Of a DNA stretch of 64,000 bases, positions 26,757 to 35,794 are shown one piece after another (the stretch's first letter is position 1; each line of letters begins with the position of its first letter). Position numbers and translations under genes: made by a program. Origin of the DNA: Sediminitomix flava (GTDB lineage: Bacteria; Bacteroidota; Bacteroidia; Cytophagales; Flammeovirgaceae); contig NZ_QGDO01000001.1 in NCBI RefSeq assembly GCF_003149185.1, forward strand, positions 1,116,001 through 1,180,000. The letters are read 5' to 3'. Under the pieces are notes generated by a model. The model saw nothing but the letters and a program-made list of their open reading frames with translations, searched no databases and had not been told where the DNA came from.

Positions 26757-28016
26757 ATGACCGACTTAACAAACAAAGGTAGATTTACACTCGCTAAAAA
26801 TATTTTTACAGCCTTTTTCCCAAATTGGACTATCGCACTTCTCGCTCTCGCTTTAGGGTTAAGGTTCGTCAATATACATCCAAACTATATAGTCTTATCA
26901 GATTTCATTATTTCTGTACTCCTTTTTGTATGGAGTATGGGGCTAGTCACAATTCCAATTCATGAATTAGGCCATTTATTGATGGCAAAGCTAGTGAAAG
27001 GCAAACCACTTAGAATACAATTAGGAAGAGGACAAACACTTTTTAAGGGACAAATACTAGGGGTAAAAGTTTCTTTGAAACATAAAATAGACTCAGGTTT
27101 GGCGTTTGCTTCTTTCTCAAATATTTCTCATTTACGCTTACGTCTTGCAGTGTATATTTTAGGAGGAGTTTTTTTTAACCTCGCCCTTGCAGGATGTATT
27201 TATTACTTTAAAGGATTTGATTGGGATCGTCTCATTGGAAAGGAGGGAATTGATTTACTCATGATTTTAATGACAGCGAATGCACTAAGAGGAGCAATGA
27301 ACCTTATTCCTTTTACTACTTATGCTATGGACTCGGTTCACGGTTCTGATGGGTATCAATTACTGAGTTTACCTTTCCGCAAAAAAGAAGACCTTGAAAT
27401 CTATAATTATAGTGATAAGTTGCTGGATGCAGCTGAATTTGCAGAAGAAGGTAAATATGACCAAGCTTTAAGCATATATTTAGAATACCTTGAACGCTTT
27501 CCAAATGAAAACCTCTTGAAATACGGTATCAGTCACTTTTATCTTAAGTTGGGAGAGTTAGATAAAAGCTTAGAATTATTACTAGAGTTAGAGGAATTAC
27601 TTAAAACAGATAAGAAAGTAAAAAGAGCAGAAGCGATATTGTATAATGCTTTAGCTTGGACTTATTTACTAAAAAATGAGTTGGAGAAAGCAGAAGAATA
27701 TTCTAAAAAAGCCATACTTATTGCACCAAAGTCCGACGCCATTCGTGGAACAAGAGCTGCAGTTCTTGTTGAATTAGAAAGAATAGAGGGGAAACATATT
27801 CTTCAAGATCTGATTGATTTGAAGTATGTGAATGATGCTATGTTAATCAATGCGACTTATCTAGCTTATGCATTCTATCTACAAGAGAAGCCTGAAAAAA
27901 TGAATAAATACCTTGAATATGTAGGTGAGCATCAGCAACATTTCCATTTAGATGGTCGAATGTTGTATGAAAGAATATTAGAGCGAATCGGAGAAAAAGA
28001 AAAGTTGACTGTTTAA
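26757..28016 (+). CDS. Membrane M50-type metallopeptidase with C-terminal TPR repeats
   Basis: A 419-aa protein. Two hydrophobic helices (about residues 25-66) lead into a zinc motif H-E-L-G-H at 69-73 inside a third. Another membrane helix (A-V-Y-I-L-G-G-V-F-F-N-L-A-L-A) and the segment H-G-S-D-G-Y-Q-L-L near residue 200 follow; the Asp there suits the third zinc ligand of site-2-protease-type enzymes. From about 215 to the end it is helical with TPR features (A-E-F-A-E-E-G-K-Y-D-Q-A-L-S-I-Y and A-L-A-W-T-Y-L-L-K-N-E-L-E-K-A-E-E-Y). Such enzymes cut membrane-bound proteins; the TPR part would lie in the cytoplasm and bind a partner. No sigma/anti-sigma pair is nearby, so the substrate is unknown. 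Confidence 0.75.
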   Translation: MTDLTNKGRFTLAKNIFTAFFPNWTIALLALALGLRFVNIHPNYIVLSDFIISVLLFVWSMGLVTIPIHELGHLLMAKLVKGKPLRIQLGRGQTLFKGQILGVKVSLKHKIDSGLAFASFSNISHLRLRLAVYILGGVFFNLALAGCIYYFKGFDWDRLIGKEGIDLLMILMTANALRGAMNLIPFTTYAMDSVHGSDGYQLLSLPFRKKEDLEIYNYSDKLLDAAEFAEEGKYDQALSIYLEYLERFPNENLLKYGISHFYLKLGELDKSLELLLELEELLKTDKKVKRAEAILYNALAWTYLLKNELEKAEEYSKKAILIAPKSDAIRGTRAAVLVELERIEGKHILQDLIDLKYVNDAMLINATYLAYAFYLQEKPEKMNKYLEYVGEHQQHFHLDGRMLYERILERIGEKEKLTV

Positions 28017-28126
28017 TAATTTCCAGTCTGTTGGGCTAAAAGTCTAAGTTTAGTGATGAGAGTTAATCTGGAGAGTTTAGACTAATTAATCAAGTATCTT
28101 GGGTAATCATCGCTTTAAAATAACTA

Positions 28127-28561
28127 ATGAAAGTAATAGATCAAGCAATTGTAGTAGAGCAAGAGTTTAATTGCTCAAAAGAAAAGCTTTGGAAAACAAT
28201 CACAGACTTAACACAGATGAGACAATGGTTTTTTCCAAACATTCCAGCATTTGAAGCAAAGAAAGGTTTTCAAACGCAATTTACTGTACAGGCTGAAACG
28301 AGAAGTTTTATACACTTGTGGGAGATTTTGGAAGTGATAACCGAACAAAAAATCGTTTACAATTGGAAATATGAAGAGTATCAAGGATCTGCAACAGTTT
28401 GTTTTGATTTGATTGAGAAAGAAAATCAAAGCATTTTAAGATTAACAAATACAGTTCTTGAAGATTTTGATGATCGCATTCCAGAATTCAGAAGAGAAAG
28501 CTGCTTAGAGGGTTGGAAATATTTTATACAACAAAGCCTCCCCTCTTTTTTAGATCAATAG
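28127..28561 (+). CDS. SRPBCC (AHSA1-type) domain protein
   Basis: A 144-aa soluble single-domain protein of the START/Bet v 1-like superfamily. The opening I-V-V-E-Q-E-F-N-C-S-K-E-K-L-W-K-T-I-T-D, then M-R-Q-W-F-F-P, the central I-V-Y-N-W-K-Y-E and a final long helix (C-L-E-G-W-K-Y-F-I-Q-Q-S-L) follow the AHSA1 plan. The fold binds hydrophobic ligands or, in eukaryotic AHA1, activates Hsp90; bacterial members are mostly of unknown role. It precedes the M42 aminopeptidase by 47 bases. Confidence 0.8.
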   Translation: MKVIDQAIVVEQEFNCSKEKLWKTITDLTQMRQWFFPNIPAFEAKKGFQTQFTVQAETRSFIHLWEILEVITEQKIVYNWKYEEYQGSATVCFDLIEKENQSILRLTNTVLEDFDDRIPEFRRESCLEGWKYFIQQSLPSFLDQ

Positions 28562-28572
28562 CACATTTCTTT

Positions 28573-28580
28573 TACCTTTG
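28573..28580 (+). promoter_or_regulatory. Putative -7 element upstream of the M42 peptidase
   Basis: TACCTTTG fits TAnnTTTG, 28 bases before the ATG. No -33 TTG is seen at the usual distance. Confidence 0.4.
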
Positions 28581-28608
28581 AGACAGACTAAATATTAAAA
28601 CCTTCACA

Positions 28609-29670
28609 ATGGAACAATTAAACTTTGACTTGCTAAAACAAATCTCTGAGACTCCAGGAGCTCCAGGTTATGAAAAACCAATCAGAGATTTTATGATATC
28701 TCAAGTAAAAGATTTGTGTGATGAATGGTATACAGATAATATCGGTAACCTAATCACTGTAAAAAGAGGTAGTAATAACCCAGAAAACAAAAAAGTGATG
28801 CTTGCCGCTCATATCGATGAGATTGGTTTCATGGTAAAGCATATTGATGATAAAGGTTATATCCGTTTTCATACACTAGGTGGATTTGACCCAAAAACAT
28901 TGACATCTCTTCGTGTAATTGTACACGGCAAAAAAGACTTAGTTGGAGTGATGGGCTCAAAACCTATTCACTCTATGAGCCCAGAAGAACGTAATAAGGT
29001 CATGAAATCGGAAGAGTACTATATTGACCTTGGCCTTCCAAAAGAAGAAGTAGAAAAATACGTTTCTGTAGGAAATCCAATCACGCGTAAGCAAGAAATG
29101 ATTGAGGTTGGAAACTGTATCAATGGTAAATCATTAGACAACCGTATTTGTGTTTATGCATTATTAGAGGTTTTAAAGGACTTGAAAGGAAAAGAAATTC
29201 CTTATGACTTGTATGCAACTTTTACAGTTCAAGAAGAAGTTGGTTTGAGAGGCGCTCATGTGGCTGCCCATCACATCAATCCAGACTTCGGAATCGCAAT
29301 TGATGTCACTGTTGGTAATGACGTTCCTAACATTGCACCTCAAGATCAAGTAAGTGCCTTAGGTGAAGGATGCGCTATCAAGATTTTTGATGCTGGAACG
29401 ATCTGCGACTACCGTATGGTTGAGTTCTTAAAACAAACAGCGGAGAAACACGACATTCAAAATCAGCACGAAATTTTAACTGCGGGAGGTACTGATACAG
29501 CAGGAATTCAGCGTATGAGTGAAGAAGGAGCGATTGCTGGAGCGATTTCTATTCCATTAAGATATTTACATCAAACCACAGAAATGGCACATGCCAATGA
29601 TGTAATTACAATGGTTAATCTTTTAGTAAAATCACTAGAAGATATTGACAAATTTGATTGGAGCCATTAA
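28609..29670 (+). CDS. M42-family metalloaminopeptidase
   Basis: This is a 353-aa cytoplasmic peptidase related to glutamyl aminopeptidase and tetrahedral TET aminopeptidases. The metal ligands can be followed: His in A-A-H-I-D-E-I-G-F, Asp in L-D-N-R-I-C, the Glu pair in Q-E-E-V-G-L-R-G-A, Asp in I-A-I-D-V-T, and the final His in L-H-Q-T-T-E-M-A-H. The length is typical. It degrades peptides from the N-terminus. It is a single gene closed by a strong terminator. Confidence 0.92.
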   Translation: MEQLNFDLLKQISETPGAPGYEKPIRDFMISQVKDLCDEWYTDNIGNLITVKRGSNNPENKKVMLAAHIDEIGFMVKHIDDKGYIRFHTLGGFDPKTLTSLRVIVHGKKDLVGVMGSKPIHSMSPEERNKVMKSEEYYIDLGLPKEEVEKYVSVGNPITRKQEMIEVGNCINGKSLDNRICVYALLEVLKDLKGKEIPYDLYATFTVQEEVGLRGAHVAAHHINPDFGIAIDVTVGNDVPNIAPQDQVSALGEGCAIKIFDAGTICDYRMVEFLKQTAEKHDIQNQHEILTAGGTDTAGIQRMSEEGAIAGAISIPLRYLHQTTEMAHANDVITMVNLLVKSLEDIDKFDWSH

Positions 29671-29679
29671 TCTCTAAAT

Positions 29680-29728
29680 GATGCTAATATGATAGTTCTT
29701 AGTCATATTAGCATCTTTCTATTTTTTG
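29680..29728 (+). terminator. Terminator after the M42 peptidase
   Basis: The 13-bp perfect stem 29680-29692 (GATGCTAATATGA) / 29703-29715 is followed by T-rich sequence. Confidence 0.8.
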
Positions 29729-29870
29729 AACACTTTCCCATTTGATCTCTTCGAATATTTCTATTTTTTACTTTCTCCTAATTTGTTTCTAGTCTGAGAT
29801 AAAGTTAATTTTTGGCAAGTTGACCCATTACGAAAAAATAATCCTACTTGCCCGATAAACTTACAGTTTC

Positions 29871-32309
29871 ATGATGAAACAAATTACCTTTCTAATAAGC
29901 AGTCTTATCAGTATAACTTTGATCTGTGCTTTGGATAGCCGCATCAAAGTTTCTCATAATGACAAAACGATATTTATTCCTCCCCTTGCTAAATTCTTTG
30001 ACCCTTTTCATGGTTTTTGGCAAAATGCAGAACCAATTCAACAAGTGCCAAGCCTCCCAGAACAAATTGAAGGTATTCAAGATCAAGTAGAAGTAAGTTT
30101 TGATACTCTCATGATTCCACATGTTTATGCTAAGAATAACCATGACTTGTATTTCCTTCAAGGTTATCTGACTGCAAAAGATCGACTTTGGCAAATGGAA
30201 ATTCTGACAGCAATTGCTGCTGGAAGGCTTTCAGAAATTATAGGAAAAAAAGGCTTAGAAAATGATATTGAGCACCGACGTAAAGCCCTTAAAAAAGCAG
30301 CAGTGACTTTCATAGACGAGGCAGACAAAACACCTGGTATGTCAGAAATATTCTCAGCATATACAGAAGGTGTCAATGCCTATATCAATTCTCTTTCTTA
30401 TAAAGATTACCCAATAGAATACAAGCTTTTAAACTACCAACCCGAAGAATGGTCTGCATTGAAATGTGGTTTACTAATCAAATCTGTAGCCAATGAACTG
30501 AGCGGATTTAATTCTGATATAGAATTCACAAATGCTCTTTTTCTTTTTGGGAAAGAAACATTCAATCAGATGTATCCCGAATTGATAGAGGAATACCATG
30601 AACCTATCGTTTCGGCATACCAATCTTTTACACCTTTGGAGGTTGGCAAACCACACCCTTCAGGATTTATTTCTTCAACAGTAAATAAAACGTTTGCTTA
30701 TGAACCCCACCCAGACAATGGCAGTAATAACTGGGCAGTGAGTGGGGCAAAAACCAGAAGTGGAAACCCAATCTTGAGTAATGACCCTCATTTGACACTT
30801 ATGCTCCCATCTGTTTGGTATGCCATTCATCTTCAATCTGATGATATGAATGTACAAGGAGCTACAATTCCAGGATTTCCTTGTATTGGTGTTGGTTTCA
30901 ATGAAGATATCGCATGGGGTGTCACCAATGCCCGTAGAGATGTCATGGATTGGTACTCTGTCAAGTTCAAAGACAATAAAAAAGATGAATACTTACTGGA
31001 TGGTAAATGGATGCCTGTTCAAAAAGAGGTTGAGAAAATATTTATCAGAGACCAAGGAGTTTATACAGACACTGTCCTATACACACAATGGGGACCTGTA
31101 GTTTATAGTGATCAGTTTGAAGGTGAAAACCATTACTATGCCTTAAAATGGGTTGCTCATGAACCTTCTACAGAGCTAGAAGCATTCTACAAAGTCAATA
31201 AAGCTAGAAACAAAGCAGAGTTTGAAGAAGCTGTACAAAAATACAGTTGCCCTGCTCAAAATTTTGTTTTTGCGAGCAATCAAGGAGATATCGGTATTCG
31301 AGTACAAGGCCGCTTTCCATTGAAATGGAAAGAGCAAGGAAAGTTCATTATGGATGGAAGCTTAAAAGAAATGGAGTGGAATGGTTACATACCAACACAA
31401 CACAATGTAGAAGTGTTCAATCCTGAAAAAGGTTATGTTAGCTCGGCTAATCAGTATCCTGTACCTGCAGATTATCCATACTATGTTTTCGATCCTAAGT
31501 ATGAATATTATCGAAATCGACGTATTAATTCCCTATTGGAAAGCATGAATGATATCACGGTTGAAGATATGGAAGAAATGCTCAATGATAACTACAATAT
31601 GATTGCGGCAGAGAATCTTTGTTTTCTTCTTGATGAAGTAAGAATGCTAGAAATGAGTAAAGAAGAAAGCGCGGCCTTCGAGCTTCTTTCTGCTTGGGAT
31701 TATAATTATCATCAAGACTTACTGGCTCCTGTCTACTTTGAACAATGGTCGCATGATCTTTCTGAAATTCTTTGGGATGAATTAGTTGAAACAAATCTCC
31801 CAACTCGACTTCCGACAGATATTGTCACATTTAATCTCTTAAGAAACAACCCTGAATTTGAACTGATTGATGTAAAAACTACAACAGAAAAAGAAACTGT
31901 AAATCAATTGATCTTAAAGTCTTTTCAATCTTCTGTCAAAAAGGTAAAAGAATGGAAAGAACAAAAAGATCATAAAGATTGGGCTGATTTCAGAAATACC
32001 GATTTACAACATCTTTTCAACCTAAACCCATTCAATATCCCTATCAAAAATGGAGGAAATCATCATATCGTAAATGCCACAACTAATGAGCACGGTCCTT
32101 CATGGAGAATGGTCGTTGAATTGACCAAAGACGGTCCACATGCAAAAATGGTTTATCCAGGGGGGCAGTCAGGAAATCCAGGCAGTCCATATTATTCAAG
32201 TATGGTCAAAAACTGGGAAGACTGCGAATTATACGAAATGAAATTACTCCCTAAAGGTTCTAAGGATGCATTTGTAGCTAACACCAATATCATTCAACCC
32301 AAAAAATAG
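29871..32309 (+). CDS. Penicillin acylase-family (Ntn) hydrolase
   Basis: This 812-aa exported hydrolase is made as one precursor and in this family is self-cleaved into two chains. An N-terminal hydrophobic segment (residues 4-21) targets it to the envelope. The conserved start I-P-H-V-Y-A-K-N-N-H-D-L-Y-F-L-Q-G-Y is followed by the cleavage motif D-N-G-S-N-N-W-A-V, where Ser285 becomes the new N-terminal nucleophile. Further family blocks are D-P-H-L and G-F-N-E-D-I-A-W-G-V-T. Members hydrolyse amide-linked acyl groups such as acyl-homoserine lactones, beta-lactam side chains or acylated amino acids; the sequence does not say which. The small membrane protein gene starts one base after the stop codon, so the two are co-translated. 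Confidence 0.9.
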   Translation: MMKQITFLISSLISITLICALDSRIKVSHNDKTIFIPPLAKFFDPFHGFWQNAEPIQQVPSLPEQIEGIQDQVEVSFDTLMIPHVYAKNNHDLYFLQGYLTAKDRLWQMEILTAIAAGRLSEIIGKKGLENDIEHRRKALKKAAVTFIDEADKTPGMSEIFSAYTEGVNAYINSLSYKDYPIEYKLLNYQPEEWSALKCGLLIKSVANELSGFNSDIEFTNALFLFGKETFNQMYPELIEEYHEPIVSAYQSFTPLEVGKPHPSGFISSTVNKTFAYEPHPDNGSNNWAVSGAKTRSGNPILSNDPHLTLMLPSVWYAIHLQSDDMNVQGATIPGFPCIGVGFNEDIAWGVTNARRDVMDWYSVKFKDNKKDEYLLDGKWMPVQKEVEKIFIRDQGVYTDTVLYTQWGPVVYSDQFEGENHYYALKWVAHEPSTELEAFYKVNKARNKAEFEEAVQKYSCPAQNFVFASNQGDIGIRVQGRFPLKWKEQGKFIMDGSLKEMEWNGYIPTQHNVEVFNPEKGYVSSANQYPVPADYPYYVFDPKYEYYRNRRINSLLESMNDITVEDMEEMLNDNYNMIAAENLCFLLDEVRMLEMSKEESAAFELLSAWDYNYHQDLLAPVYFEQWSHDLSEILWDELVETNLPTRLPTDIVTFNLLRNNPEFELIDVKTTTEKETVNQLILKSFQSSVKKVKEWKEQKDHKDWADFRNTDLQHLFNLNPFNIPIKNGGNHHIVNATTNEHGPSWRMVVELTKDGPHAKMVYPGGQSGNPGSPYYSSMVKNWEDCELYEMKLLPKGSKDAFVANTNIIQPKK

Positions 32310-32310
32310 T

Positions 32311-32667
32311 ATGAAATTCTTTTTAACTCGTATTGCTCCGATCAGTCTGTTGGCCTTCATTGCTCAGATGATATTCCCTTGGTGGGGCGTAATTGCAGTT
32401 TGCAGTTTTATCTATACCCTATTTATGCCACCACACAGCGGATGGCAAGCTTTCTTCATGGGCTTTTTTGCATTATTATTATTGTGGGGTAGTGCAGCAA
32501 GTGTCATAGATATTCAGAATGAAGGAATATTAAGCAAGCGCATCGCCATGATATTACAATTACCAAGATCAGTTTATCTAGTAGCACTCACAGCCTTTTT
32601 AGGAGGGCTCATTGCAGGCTTAAGTTCACTATCTGGTTTTCATTTTAGAAGGATGTTATCGATCTGA
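32311..32667 (+). CDS. Small polytopic membrane protein, 118 aa
   Basis: I cannot assign a function. The protein has about four hydrophobic helices covering most of its length (roughly residues 8-25, 26-40, 47-65 and 88-107) with few charged residues. The ATG lies one base after the stop of the penicillin-acylase-family gene, so it is translationally tied to it, and the bestrophin gene follows after 12 bases. The three genes form an operon of envelope proteins. Confidence 0.7.
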   Translation: MKFFLTRIAPISLLAFIAQMIFPWWGVIAVCSFIYTLFMPPHSGWQAFFMGFFALLLLWGSAASVIDIQNEGILSKRIAMILQLPRSVYLVALTAFLGGLIAGLSSLSGFHFRRMLSI

Positions 32668-32679
32668 TAAGAAGTCTGA

Positions 32680-33717
32680 ATGTATATTTTTAAGAGTATA
32701 AGTGTCGGTAAAGTTTTCCTTTTCACTTGGCATCACATTATTTGGATAAACCTATGGATGACAAGTGTTGCATTATTCTACAAATACTGTGATTTAGATT
32801 GGCTTACTTTACCTTGGCTTCCACTTTCTGTGATTGGTACTGCTGTTGCATTTTATGTAGGTTTTAAGAATAACAATGCTTATGATAGAATGTGGGAGGC
32901 TCGGAAAATATGGGGAGGAATAGTAAACTCTAGCAGAGCTTGGGGAAGTTCGATTAAGGGTTTTGTAACAGATCGAACAGCAGAAGAGTTATATACGGAT
33001 TCTGAACTTCACTCTTTTCGTCAGAAAATGATTTCCAGACATATTGCTTGGTTGTATGCTTTAAGAAGTCAACTTTTAGTAATAGCACCATGGGAACATG
33101 CCAACCAAAGAGGGATGATAGGAGTAGCAGGAAAACGGTATCGGAAGATGTTTGGAGTAGGTTTGGTTGAAGATGAAGTAACAAAAATAGAACTGGAACA
33201 CTTTCTTCCTTCTGAAGAATATGAACGTCTAATTCATTGTCAGAATACAGCCACACAAATTATAGATCAACAATCTGAAGATTTAAAAATTCTCAGAGAA
33301 AAAGGATTGATTGATGATTTTAGACATATGCAACTACAATCTATTCTAGGAGATTTCTATACACATCAAGGAAAGTGCAAACGAATTAAGAAGTTTCCAT
33401 TGCCTAGACAATATGGAAATATGAGTTCTACATTAGTTACTATTTTCATTTTCTTACTCCCTTTTGGGATGATTACCGAGTTTATGAAACTCGGAGAATG
33501 GGCAATGTGGCTTTCTGTCCCGATTACGTCTATAGTCGCTTGGGTATATGTTATGATGGAAATTACAGGTGATTATTCAGAAAACCCCTTCCAGGGAATG
33601 GCCAATGATATTCCTATGCTCTCAATGTGCAGAAGTATAGAAATAGACTTAAGAGAAATGCTAGGAGAGAAAGAGCTACCTCCAGCTATTCAAGCTAAAA
33701 ACGGCATATTGATGTAG
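32680..33717 (+). CDS. Bestrophin-family (UPF0187) anion channel-like protein, second copy
   Basis: A 345-aa inner-membrane protein. The bestrophin block reads F-K-N-N-N-A-Y-D-R-M-W-E-A-R followed by G-G-I-V-N-S-S-R-A-W, and the C-terminal acidic block is S-E-N-P-F-Q-G-M-A-N-D-I-P-M. It is about 47 residues longer than the copy at 4870-5766, mostly in the central soluble part (near residues 85-180), and the two are clearly diverged paralogues. It closes the penicillin-acylase operon, so the channel may work with that envelope enzyme; this is inference. Confidence 0.85.
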   Translation: MYIFKSISVGKVFLFTWHHIIWINLWMTSVALFYKYCDLDWLTLPWLPLSVIGTAVAFYVGFKNNNAYDRMWEARKIWGGIVNSSRAWGSSIKGFVTDRTAEELYTDSELHSFRQKMISRHIAWLYALRSQLLVIAPWEHANQRGMIGVAGKRYRKMFGVGLVEDEVTKIELEHFLPSEEYERLIHCQNTATQIIDQQSEDLKILREKGLIDDFRHMQLQSILGDFYTHQGKCKRIKKFPLPRQYGNMSSTLVTIFIFLLPFGMITEFMKLGEWAMWLSVPITSIVAWVYVMMEITGDYSENPFQGMANDIPMLSMCRSIEIDLREMLGEKELPPAIQAKNGILM

Positions 33718-33857
33718 GTACTAAGCATTGTTATCATGATACAACTTTACACTATCTTTTCCCGTTAAATAACGAACATAATCTTTAGTAATTGATACCC
33801 AAGTATTCACTACATGAAACTTGAACGATCAAAATTATTTCAACTAAAACCGAAAAG

Positions 33858-34232
33858 ATGGTAGATAAAGAAAAACTATACGAAACGCTTGGAGAACTTC
33901 TTTATGTGGTCGCAATGGCAGATGGTGTAATTCAGAAAGAAGAAAAAGAAGCTTTAAATAAATTATTTGAAAATCATACATGGGCTTCTGAAATCATTTG
34001 GTCTTTTGAATATGAAGAGGCTAAACATTCATCAGTCGAAGAAGTTTACAACAAAGTCATAAATGTATGCCATGCTCATGGTCCTGCTGCAGAATACACA
34101 GAGTTTGTCTCTGCCATGAAAATAATTGCTGATGCTGCAGATGGAATTGACGAAAATGAACAGAAAGTGATTCGTTCGTTTTCAACAGATCTGATTGAGC
34201 GCTTCCAACGAGACTTAGATCGTTTCAACTAA
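33858..34232 (+). CDS. TerB-like helical domain protein
   Basis: This is a 124-aa soluble, all-helical acidic protein. It shows the TerB double pattern: V-A-M-A-D-G-V-I-Q-K-E-E-K-E-A-L near residues 18-33 and I-A-D-A-A-D-G-I-D-E-N-E-Q-K-V-I near 90-105, each an A-D-G-x-I/V loop that in TerB-fold proteins can bind a metal ion. TerB domains occur in tellurite-resistance and stress systems but also alone in many housekeeping settings. No other ter gene is nearby, so tellurite resistance is not implied. A strong terminator follows within 10 bases. Confidence 0.78.
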   Translation: MVDKEKLYETLGELLYVVAMADGVIQKEEKEALNKLFENHTWASEIIWSFEYEEAKHSSVEEVYNKVINVCHAHGPAAEYTEFVSAMKIIADAADGIDENEQKVIRSFSTDLIERFQRDLDRFN

Positions 34233-34241
34233 AAATATTAT

Positions 34242-34272
34242 GGGGTTTTCCATTCGGAAAATCCCTTTTTTA
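34242..34272 (+). terminator. Terminator after the TerB-like gene
   Basis: The 10-bp stem GGGGTTTTCC (34242-34251) / GGAAAATCCC (34256-34265), with one G-T pair and the tetraloop ATTC, runs into T. Confidence 0.9.
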
Positions 34273-34498
34273 TTATCATTTGTTCGGAGAGCCTTTTTTA
34301 TCTTCTTCCATTTCTTTCCTACCTTTGTCACTCATGACACTGAATACCTACCATATCGCTGGGATCATTGCGTAATAGCTGACAGCTTTCAACCCTTGAA
34401 ACTGTACGGCACCCTCTTCGCATTATGCTTTTGAGTATTTACTCACTCAACAAGCACTCTTTTTTATATCCAAGATTTACAGCAAAAAATAATCAAAA

Positions 34499-35563
34499 AT
34501 GTATACTTTAACTCAATTGGGTTGGAACAATCATTTTCAAAAGGAATGGGACGCTTTGTCATTGACTGATTTTATTCCTGCGAGAATTATTACAGAAAAT
34601 AAGACACAATACAAGCTTATTTCTGAAACTGGAATATTTGAAGCGAACCTTATGGGGAAATTACTATATGGTTCTGAAGCTGAAGATTTACCCAAAGTAG
34701 GCGACTGGGTAGCATTTCAAGCTATGGACGATCAAAACGGTTTTATTTTCGAAACTCTTCCTCGTCAGAATTCATTAGCTCGGAAAAAAGCAGGACAAGA
34801 ACAATCTGCTCAAATTATAGCCTCAAATATCGATAAAGCATTCTTAGTACAATCTCTTGATCATAATTTCAATATCAGAAGGCTCGAACGCTACTTGGTT
34901 CAAGTGTATGAATTCGATATTCAACCAATCATCATTCTCAACAAATCAGATTTATGTGATGATTTAGTAGAGAAAATAATGGAAATTGAAGCTATTGCTC
35001 CTTCAGTAAAAATCTATCCTTGTTCTGTGCATGATGAAACAGGTATGGAGGATATCAAAACTGAAGTAAAAGAAGGCGAAAGCATTATTTTCTTAGGTTC
35101 TTCTGGGGTTGGAAAATCATCGATTATTAATTACATGATGGGAGAAACCCATTTCAAAACTTCTGAAATCAGTGATGCCGTCAACAAAGGGAAGCATACA
35201 ACCACGCACAGGGAATTGATTGTTTTACCCGAAGGAGGGATTTTGATTGATAATCCTGGAACAAGGGAGTTTGGACTGACCGATGTCAAGAAAGGTTTGG
35301 AAATGACTTTTGAAGAAATTCAAGTTTTGGCAGAAGGCTGCCGATTCAAAGGATGTACTCATCAGCACGAACCAGATTGTAAAGTGCAAGAAGCTTTAGC
35401 CGAAGGTACACTCTCAGAAGACCGCTTTCAAAGTTATTTGAAACTTCAGCGTGAAAGTGCAAACTATCAAATGAGTAATTATGAGCGACGCAAGAAGGAC
35501 AAGAGCCTGGGCAAGATGTATAAATCGATTCAAAACGGTTCTAGAAAATTAAAGAATAAATAG
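34499..35563 (+). CDS. rsgA: Ribosome small subunit-dependent GTPase RsgA
   Basis: RsgA is a circularly permuted GTPase that checks late 30S ribosome maturation. In this 354-aa protein the N-terminal OB-fold is followed by the permuted order: G4 motif (L-N-K-S-D near residue 142) before the P-loop G-S-S-G-V-G-K-S (about 200-207), then the T-T-T-H-R and D-N-P-G motifs. The C-terminal zinc site is C-R-F-K-G-C-T-H plus a later C. Length and order are as in the family. A short frame that looks like the remnant of an acetyltransferase gene starts one base after its stop codon. Confidence 0.96.
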   Translation: MYTLTQLGWNNHFQKEWDALSLTDFIPARIITENKTQYKLISETGIFEANLMGKLLYGSEAEDLPKVGDWVAFQAMDDQNGFIFETLPRQNSLARKKAGQEQSAQIIASNIDKAFLVQSLDHNFNIRRLERYLVQVYEFDIQPIIILNKSDLCDDLVEKIMEIEAIAPSVKIYPCSVHDETGMEDIKTEVKEGESIIFLGSSGVGKSSIINYMMGETHFKTSEISDAVNKGKHTTTHRELIVLPEGGILIDNPGTREFGLTDVKKGLEMTFEEIQVLAEGCRFKGCTHQHEPDCKVQEALAEGTLSEDRFQSYLKLQRESANYQMSNYERRKKDKSLGKMYKSIQNGSRKLKNK

Positions 35564-35564
35564 G

Positions 35565-35642
35565 GTGAATTATACAATCAGAAAAGCTCAGCTTGAAAGA
35601 GATTTAGGTGTTACCAGAATATTCTTCGAAAAAGAAGTTTAA
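35565..35642 (+). pseudogene. Possible remnant of a GNAT acetyltransferase gene (N-terminal 25 codons)
   Basis: From GTG at 35565 the frame reads V-N-Y-T-I-R-K-A-Q-L-E-R-D-L-G-V-T-R-I-F and stops at 35642. This looks like the first strand and helix of a GNAT N-acetyltransferase (typical start M-N-Y-T-I-R-K-A, then a helix ending in an aromatic residue). No continuation of the fold was seen downstream, where a hairpin follows at once. It may be a decayed gene or a chance likeness. Confidence 0.35.
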
Positions 35643-35647
35643 TGATC

Positions 35648-35681
35648 AGAAAAGCTATCTCAGTAATGGGGTAGCTTTTCT
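35648..35681 (+). terminator. Hairpin after rsgA and the GNAT-like remnant
   Basis: Positions 35648-35662 pair with 35667-35681 around a GTAA tetraloop. The outer 10 bp (AGAAAAGCTA / TAGCTTTTCT) are perfect. The T run after it is short, so termination is likely but not certain. Confidence 0.65.
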
Positions 35682-35794
35682 CATTCCTAACACTGAAAAT
35701 GTTTATAGAAAGCCATTTTTAACAGCATAAAACATTTTAAAGGAAAAATTATTCATTTTCGGGATTTAATTCTCACCTATTCTTCTCAAATTCA

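Noticed and set aside
33858-34232. A tellurite-resistance system around the TerB-like gene
   Set aside because: Only a single TerB-fold protein is present; no terC, terD, terZ or terA relatives are within the window.
34240-34434. A 64-codon plus-strand frame after the TerB-like gene
   Set aside because: Its start codon lies inside the perfect terminator hairpin at 34242-34265, and its composition (Phe-rich, no family pattern) suits read-through of AT-rich sequence.
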